A stretch of DNA of 64,000 nt from DASSQJ01 sp963730165 (GTDB lineage: Bacteria > Actinomycetota > Actinomycetes > Actinomycetales > Dermatophilaceae). Positions within the stretch are counted from its first letter, which is position 1. Every line of letters starts with the position of its first letter. Positions 59,206 through 64,000 of this stretch are shown in pieces. The stretch covers positions 1 through 64,000 of the forward strand of contig CAVSQS010000008.1 of the NCBI GenBank assembly GCA_963730165.1, in the 5' to 3' direction. The position numbers and the translations under genes were made by a program. A model generated the notes under the pieces. The model ran no database searches. It saw only the letters and a list, made by a program, of their open reading frames with translations, and was not told where the DNA came from.

Positions 59206-62112
59206 TCAGTCCCAGGGATCCGGCTCGTCGAGCAGCGCAGCGTCCCCGCTGAAGGACTCCTCGGCCGATGCCGGCGGCGCGGGCCTGGCCTCGCGCTCCT
59301 CCTCGGGCTCCGTCTCGGTGGTGGTGGTGTCGGTGGGTTCGTCCCAGGGGTCGACGTCGTCGGTGGCGGGTGCGGGTGCGGCTGGGGTGGTGGTGTCGGT
59401 GGGTTCGTCCCAGGGGTCGACGTCGTCGGTGGCGGGTGCGGGTGCGGCTGGGGTGGTGGTGTCGGTGGGTTCGTCCCAGGGGTCGACGTCGTCGGTGGCG
59501 GGTGCGGGTGCGGCTGGGGTGGTGGTGTCGGTGGGTTCGTCCCAGGGGTCGACGTCGTCGGTGGCGGGTGCGGGTGCGGCTGGGGTGGTGGTGTCGGTGG
59601 GTTCGTCCCAGGGGTCGACGTCGTCGGTGGCGGGTGCGGGTGCGGCTGGGGTGGTGGTGTCGGTGGGTTCGTCCCAGGGGTCCACGTCCGCGGCCGCGGG
59701 CGCGGCAGCAGCCGGAGCCGGTGCCTCGACGGGGGCCTTCTCCTCCTCGGCGGTCACCGCGACGGCTGCGGCAGCGGCTCCCACCCCTGCAGCCGTCTCG
59801 ACCCCGGCGCCCTGCTCGAGCGCGACCTCGTCCTCGGCCGGCGCCTCGGTCTGCTGGCCGCGCCGGACCGCGGCGAGCAGCATCTGGGCGACGTCGACGA
59901 CCTCGATCTCGTCCTCGCGACCCTTCTCGGTGACGCCGTCGGAGATCATGACCCGGCAGAACGGGCATCCGATGGCGATCCGCTCCGCCCCGGTGGCGAT
60001 GGCCTCCTCGGTCCGGTTCGTGTTGACGCGGGAGCCGAGCTTCTCCTCCATCCACATTCGCGCGCCCCCGGCACCGCAGCAGAACGCCTTCTCGGAGTTG
60101 CGGGGCATCTCGCGCATCTCGACGCCCGGCAGGGCGCCGATCAGCTCACGGGGCGGGGCGTAGACGCCGTTGTGCCGGCCGAGGTAGCAGGGGTCGTGGT
60201 AGGTGACGGTCGACGCCGTCGACGCGGCGTTCTTGGCGCTCGACATCCCGGGCGCCTCGTCGGGGCGTGCCACCGGCGTCAGCTTCTTCTCGCGGACGAG
60301 CCGGTTGAGCAGCTGGGTGTGGTGGACGACCTCGTAGCTGCCCCCGAGGTCGGGGTACTCGTTCTTGATCGTGTTGAAGCAGTGGGCGCACGTGACGACG
60401 ACCTTCGTGACGCCGAACTCGCCGAAGGTCTCGACGTTCTGCTGCGCGAGGGTCTGGTACAGCAGCTCGTTGCCGGCGCGCCGGGCGGAGTCGCCGGTGC
60501 ACGTCTCGCCGTCACCGAGGACCGCGAAGGACACCCCCGCCGTGTCGAGCAGCTCGGCCACGGCGCGAGTCGTCTTCTTCGCACGGTCCTCGTAGGCGCC
60601 GGCGCAGCCGACCCAGAACAGCCACTCGACATCGGAAGCCTTCTCGACGTCCTGGCCGAGCACCTTGACGGGGAACGGGAGGTCCTTGGCCCAGTCGAGC
60701 CGGGCCCGGGCGCCGAGGCCCCAGGGGTTGCCCTTGCTCTCCATGTTGCGGAAGAGGCCGGCGAGCTCGTTCGGGAAGGCCGACTCGATGAGGGTCTGGT
60801 AGCGCCGCATGTCGATGATGTGGTCGACGTGCTCGATGTCGACCGGGCACTGCTCGACGCACGCGCCGCACGTCGTGCACGACCAGAGCACGTCCTCGTC
60901 GATGACCGCACCGGGGCCGGTCGCCTGGTAGGCCGAGAACGGGTCGGCGAGGTCGTACCCGGTGCTCCCGACGAGGGGCAGCTCGTCCCAGGTCAGCCCC
61001 TCCGTCGACACGGCCTCCTCGCCGTGGCCGTGCCCGGCCGGAACCGCGTGCAGGGCGGCGGCAACCTTCTCGGCGTCGCCGCCCGCGCCCTGGACGGCCT
61101 GGACGAACGGGGCCTTCGCGTTCGCGTGGTCGCGAAGGGTCATGATGAGCATCTTCGGCGAGAGCGGCTTGTCGGTGTTCCACGCCGGGCACTGGCTCTG
61201 GCAGCGGCCGCACTCGGTGCACGTCGTGAAGTCGAGCAGCCCCTTCCACGTGAAGTCCTCGACCCTGCCGATCCCCAGCGTCGTCGCCTCGTCCATCTCC
61301 TCGACGACCTCGGGCGAGAACGGCTCGCCGCCCACCATGAGCGGCTTTGCCGCACCGAGAGCGACGGGCCGCCGCCCGAAGAGGACGTTGAACGGGGCGA
61401 CGAAGATGTGCAGGTGCTTGGAGTGCAGCACGAAGATGAGGAAGACGAGCATGACGCCGATGTGGAGGATCAGCCCGATGTGCTCGAGGGCGAGGGCTGC
61501 GTCCTCACCCAGCGGCTCCAGCAGCGAGCCGACGGCGTGAGAGGCGAAGGCCGCCCGGCCGTAGGGGAAGTTGCCGGTGACGACCCCCGCACCCCGGAAG
61601 AGGAACATCGTCCAGACGACGTTGAAGATCATGAACAGCGTCAGCCACGCGCCCCCGAGGTGCGAGCCGTCGAAACGTGAGCGCCGACCGAGCCGGGTGG
61701 GGGAGTTGCGCAGCCGGATCACCGCGAAGACGACGATGCCGAGCAGCGCCATCACCGCGATGAAGTCCTGGAGGAAGCCCAGGACGCCCCAGTGCCCGAT
61801 GACCGGGATGGCGAAGCCCTCCTGGAAGAGCGAGCCGTAGGCCTCGAGGTAGACGGTCGCGAGGATGAAGAAGGCCCACATGACGAAGAAGTGCGCCGCA
61901 CCCGGGATCGTCCACTTGAGCAGCTTCTTCTGGCCGAGCACCTCGACGACCTGCCGCTTGACCGCGGCCCCCACCCGCTCACGCACGCCCTCGATGCGGT
62001 CGGGGGCGGGCTGGCCGCTGCGGACCAGCCGCCCGATCCAGGCCACCCGTCGCGCCGCCAGCGGCAGCGCGATCGCGTTCATGAGGAGTCCGACTGCGAG
62101 GACCCAGCTCAT
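59206..62112 (-). CDS. etfD: EtfD-like membrane Fe-S oxidoreductase with repeated C-terminal tail
   Basis: A 968-aa membrane protein. Six or so helices (about 5-290) are followed by two 4Fe-4S motifs (CTECGRCQSQCP and CTTCGACVEQCP) and two CCG cysteine-rich domains (GCAGAYE...CAHCFNT and DPCYLGRHNGVY...FCCGAGGARMW), as in the mycobacterial Rv0338c/EtfD family, which takes electrons from ETF in fatty-acid oxidation. The last 230 residues are extra: an Ala/Pro/Glu-rich stretch with six copies of DPWDEPTDTTT in 22-residue units. Start ATG 62112. In gene context it fits the FadE5-like gene at 45542. Confidence 0.9.
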   Translation of the reverse strand: MSWVLAVGLLMNAIALPLAARRVAWIGRLVRSGQPAPDRIEGVRERVGAAVKRQVVEVLGQKKLLKWTIPGAAHFFVMWAFFILATVYLEAYGSLFQEGFAIPVIGHWGVLGFLQDFIAVMALLGIVVFAVIRLRNSPTRLGRRSRFDGSHLGGAWLTLFMIFNVVWTMFLFRGAGVVTGNFPYGRAAFASHAVGSLLEPLGEDAALALEHIGLILHIGVMLVFLIFVLHSKHLHIFVAPFNVLFGRRPVALGAAKPLMVGGEPFSPEVVEEMDEATTLGIGRVEDFTWKGLLDFTTCTECGRCQSQCPAWNTDKPLSPKMLIMTLRDHANAKAPFVQAVQGAGGDAEKVAAALHAVPAGHGHGEEAVSTEGLTWDELPLVGSTGYDLADPFSAYQATGPGAVIDEDVLWSCTTCGACVEQCPVDIEHVDHIIDMRRYQTLIESAFPNELAGLFRNMESKGNPWGLGARARLDWAKDLPFPVKVLGQDVEKASDVEWLFWVGCAGAYEDRAKKTTRAVAELLDTAGVSFAVLGDGETCTGDSARRAGNELLYQTLAQQNVETFGEFGVTKVVVTCAHCFNTIKNEYPDLGGSYEVVHHTQLLNRLVREKKLTPVARPDEAPGMSSAKNAASTASTVTYHDPCYLGRHNGVYAPPRELIGALPGVEMREMPRNSEKAFCCGAGGARMWMEEKLGSRVNTNRTEEAIATGAERIAIGCPFCRVMISDGVTEKGREDEIEVVDVAQMLLAAVRRGQQTEAPAEDEVALEQGAGVETAAGVGAAAAAVAVTAEEEKAPVEAPAPAAAAPAAADVDPWDEPTDTTTPAAPAPATDDVDPWDEPTDTTTPAAPAPATDDVDPWDEPTDTTTPAAPAPATDDVDPWDEPTDTTTPAAPAPATDDVDPWDEPTDTTTPAAPAPATDDVDPWDEPTDTTTTETEPEEEREARPAPPASAEESFSGDAALLDEPDPWD
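59325..59690. repeat. 66-bp tandem repeat, about 5.5 copies, in the etfD tail
   Basis: The unit starts with TCGTCCCAGGGGTCGACG, recurring at 59341, 59407, 59473, 59539, 59605 and 59671 (last diverged). Five units are nearly identical at the DNA level including synonymous positions. They translate on the minus strand to PWDEPTDTTTPAAPAPATDD plus VD. Confidence 0.9.
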
Positions 62113-62478
62113 CGCTCTCTCCCAACTTCCGCCGTCCTGGCGGGTTCCGGTTCGCTCGTGTGCCTCGTCCCGGTCGGCGCCGGGAGATCGCTCGCCACGC
62201 CTCCAGCATCCCTGTTACCCGGCGGTAGGCACGTCTGGCGAGTCTACGAGGGGTTCGTGCCGTGCGCCCGGGCCCCGAGGTGTGACGCTGGTCAAGGTCC
62301 GGCGGGCACCGGCGACGCCCGGGCTGCCGCCCGCCGACGCGCGCCGTCGGAACTGATAACGGTCTGTTGGAATACACATAACGCCCACGGGGTTGGCCCC
62401 GGCAGCAGGACCGATACCGCGTGCCGTCGCCCGGCCGGGCTCCGGTACCACCGCCACGACCACCGAAAGGCGAGCGCT
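62113..62478. other. 366-bp divergent intergenic region, etfD / cysK
   Basis: No gene seen. It contains promoters for both genes. A relatively A+T-rich stretch at 62353-62392 (GATAACGGTCTGTTGGAATA) is the likely cysK promoter. A weak TTACC-CGGC...GGTA dyad lies near 62215-62227 on the etfD side. GAAAGG precedes the cysK ATG. Confidence 0.45.
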
Positions 62479-63408
62479 ATGCCCATCCTCGACGACGTCA
62501 CCCAGGCCGTCGGCAACACCCCGCTCGTCCGGCTCAACCGGATCATCGACAGCGATGCGACCGTCGCGGCCAAGCTGGAGTTCTACAACCCGGCGAGCTC
62601 GGTCAAGGACCGCATCGGCGTCGCGATCATCGACGCCGCCGAGGCCAGCGGCGAGCTGAAGCCCGGCGGCACCGTCGTCGAGGCGACCTCCGGCAACACC
62701 GGGATCGCGCTCGCGATGGTCGGCGCGGCCCGCGGCTACGACGTCGTCCTCACGATGCCCGAGACGATGAGCAAGGAGCGCCGCGCGCTGCTGCGGGCCT
62801 ACGGCGCCGAGCTCGTCCTCACCCCCGGGTCCGAGGGCATCAAGGGAGCGGTGACGCGGGCCGAGGCGATCGCCGCCGAGCGCCCGGGCGCCGTCCTCGC
62901 CCGGCAGTTCGCCAACGAGGCCAACCCGGAGATCCACCGCAGGACGACCGCTGAGGAGATCTGGAAGGACACCGACGGCGAGGTCGACATCGTCGTCGCC
63001 GGCATCGGCACCGGCGGGACGATCACCGGCGTCGGCGAGGTGCTGAAGTCGCGCAAGCCCGAGGTCGAGGTCATCGCCGTGGAGCCCGAGGAGTCCCCGA
63101 TCCTCAACGGCGGGCAGCCCGGTCCGCACAAGATCCAGGGCATCGGGGCGAACTTCGTCCCCGAGGTCCTCAACACCGGGATCTACGACGAGGTCGTCGA
63201 CGTCAACGCCCAGTCCGCCGTCGAGTGGGCGCGCCGGGCCGCGACCGAGGAGGGCCTGCTCGTCGGCATCTCCTCCGGTGCAGCCCTCGCCGCCGCGAAC
63301 CAGGTGGCGAGCCGTCCCGAGAACGCGGGGAAGACGATCGTCGTCATCATCCCGAGCTTCGGCGAGCGCTACCTCTCGACGATCCTCTTCGAGGGGCTCG
63401 TCGACTGA
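62479..63408 (+). CDS. cysK: Cysteine synthase A CysK
   Basis: PLP-dependent O-acetylserine sulfhydrylase of 309 aa forming cysteine from O-acetylserine and sulfide. Schiff-base lysine K43 in PASSVKDRIG, SGNTGIALAMVGAARG, GIGTGGTITG and PHKIQGIGANF are all present. ATG 62479 has GAAAGG 8 nt upstream. The acetyltransferase gene starts 2 bp after the stop, so the two enzymes of the pathway are co-translated. Confidence 0.97.
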   Translation: MPILDDVTQAVGNTPLVRLNRIIDSDATVAAKLEFYNPASSVKDRIGVAIIDAAEASGELKPGGTVVEATSGNTGIALAMVGAARGYDVVLTMPETMSKERRALLRAYGAELVLTPGSEGIKGAVTRAEAIAAERPGAVLARQFANEANPEIHRRTTAEEIWKDTDGEVDIVVAGIGTGGTITGVGEVLKSRKPEVEVIAVEPEESPILNGGQPGPHKIQGIGANFVPEVLNTGIYDEVVDVNAQSAVEWARRAATEEGLLVGISSGAALAAANQVASRPENAGKTIVVIIPSFGERYLSTILFEGLVD

Positions 63409-63410
63409 CC

Positions 63411-64000
63411 ATGGCCTCCTTCCTCCAGCAGGCGCGCGCGGTCATCCGGGAGGACCTGGATGCCGCGATGCGCCGCGACCCGGCGGCGCAGACCCGGGCG
63501 GACGTCGCGTTCAACAGCCCCGGACTGCACGCGATCTGGTCCTACCGCCTGGCGCACCGCATCTGGGATCGAGGTGAGGCGTGGCACCCGGTCGCTCGGC
63601 TCATCTCGACCGCCACGAGGGCCGTCACCGGCGTCGAGATCCACCCCGGGGCCCAGATCGGCCGGCGGTTCTTCATCGACCACGGCATGGGCGTCGTCGT
63701 CGGCGCCACGGCGGTGGTCGGGGACGACGTCATGCTCTACCACGGGGTCACCCTCGGCGGGCGCACGCTCCAGCGCGGGGTCAAGCGCCACCCCACGGTG
63801 GGCAGCCGGGTGACGATCGGCACCGGTGCACGCGTGCTGGGCGACATCGAGATCGGCGACGACGTCCAGATCGGTGCCAACTCGGTCGTCGTCAAGGACG
63901 TGCCCTCCGGGGCGGTCGCGACCGGCATCCCGGCCCGGGTGCGTTTCCCCGAGTCCGTCGACGAGGACCCCTACGACGCCCTGTTCGCGGAGCCGGCGAT
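63411..64000 (+). CDS. cysE: Serine O-acetyltransferase (CysE/EpsC), 3' end beyond window
   Basis: Incomplete at the right edge; 196 codons are visible from ATG 63411. FNSPGLHAIWSYRLAHRIW near residue 35-53 and the left-handed hexapeptide repeats GVEIHPGAQIGRRFFIDHGMGVVVGATAVVGDDV and GDIEIGDDVQIGANSVVVKDVP are the short (EpsC-like) serine acetyltransferase. It acetylates serine for CysK. Its operon position right after cysK supports this. Confidence 0.95.
   Translation, partial: MASFLQQARAVIREDLDAAMRRDPAAQTRADVAFNSPGLHAIWSYRLAHRIWDRGEAWHPVARLISTATRAVTGVEIHPGAQIGRRFFIDHGMGVVVGATAVVGDDVMLYHGVTLGGRTLQRGVKRHPTVGSRVTIGTGARVLGDIEIGDDVQIGANSVVVKDVPSGAVATGIPARVRFPESVDEDPYDALFAEPA

Noticed and set aside
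59325..59690. Possible CRISPR array
   Set aside because: Units abut without unique spacers, are in frame with a protein and no cas genes are present; it is a coding tandem repeat.
62215..62227. TTACC...GGTA dyad as a shared fadE/etfD operator
   Set aside because: Too short and imperfect compared with the site at 47452-47476 to claim.
62113..62478. Riboswitch or T-box before cysK
   Set aside because: No conserved riboswitch core or antiterminator structure is visible in the leader.

Overview
The window is about 73% G+C by eye. It has many GTG starts, dense gene packing, actinobacterial gene families (BsaP, a mycothiol-dependent isomerase-like protein, an EtfD-like oxidoreductase, DUF2064, a BlaI/M56 pair) and many start codons that sit directly downstream of a TANNNT -10 box. 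This points to a high-GC Actinomycetota chromosome, probably Micrococcales and perhaps Intrasporangiaceae; the family-level guess is inference. I see no plasmid, phage, IS, rRNA or CRISPR signature; it reads as ordinary core chromosome with a few regulatory and repeat curiosities.

Layout. 0.1-3.8 kb: a small unassigned ORF, then a leftward sensor kinase - LuxR response regulator - low-molecular-weight phosphatase operon, and a membrane protein. 3.8-9.9 kb: a leftward biotin region (bioB, bsaP, an FMN reductase, bioA, bioF, bioD) interrupted by one opposite-strand flavin/F420 oxidase-like gene. 10.1-17.3 kb: a leftward operon cydA-cydB-cydD-cydC followed with almost no gap by a BlaI-type repressor and an M56 metalloprotease, with two operator-like palindromes before cydA. 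17.5-20.9 kb: galE, a SulP anion transporter behind a CsoR/CstR-like palindrome, and a small holin-like membrane protein. 21-28 kb: an aromatic/histidinol-phosphate aminotransferase, a zinc-knuckle sugar epimerase, a membrane GT-C-like protein, and a rightward glycosyltransferase operon with a 19-residue leader peptide and a membrane-anchored molybdopterin oxidoreductase. 28-35 kb: an alpha/beta-hydrolase membrane protein, then a 2-oxoacid dehydrogenase operon (E1 alpha, E1 beta, E2, unknown 488-aa protein) whose E2 gene carries a one-base frameshift. 35-40.3 kb: two convergent MFS exporters, a MarR regulator with a perfect 39-bp palindrome, and two small enzyme-like genes. 40.3-45.4 kb: a CopD/CtaG fusion, a nitrilase-family amidase, an FAD-linked oxidase and two tiny membrane proteins. 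45.5-50 kb: a FadE5-like acyl-CoA dehydrogenase, a membrane protein, a PBP4-type carboxypeptidase and tRNA-Gly(CCC). 50-55 kb: dcd, cutA, an alpha/beta hydrolase, an MFS exporter, a ClC channel and its divergent MarR regulator. 55.5-59.1 kb: a complete OpuC-type osmoprotectant ABC transporter. 59.2-62.1 kb: an EtfD-like membrane Fe-S oxidoreductase with a tandemly repeated tail. 62.5-64 kb: cysK and a serine O-acetyltransferase cut by the window edge.

How parts fit together. The bio genes cover the steps from KAPA synthesis to biotin, with the auxiliary protein BsaP beside BioB. CydABDC makes and assembles cytochrome bd, and the adjacent BlaI/M56 pair together with dyads in the cydA leader suggests local control. 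FadE5-like dehydrogenase and EtfD-like oxidoreductase would act in the same fatty-acid oxidation electron path. ClC and OpuC sit side by side around a MarR regulator, suggesting an ion/osmotic module. CysK and the acetyltransferase form the two-step cysteine pathway.
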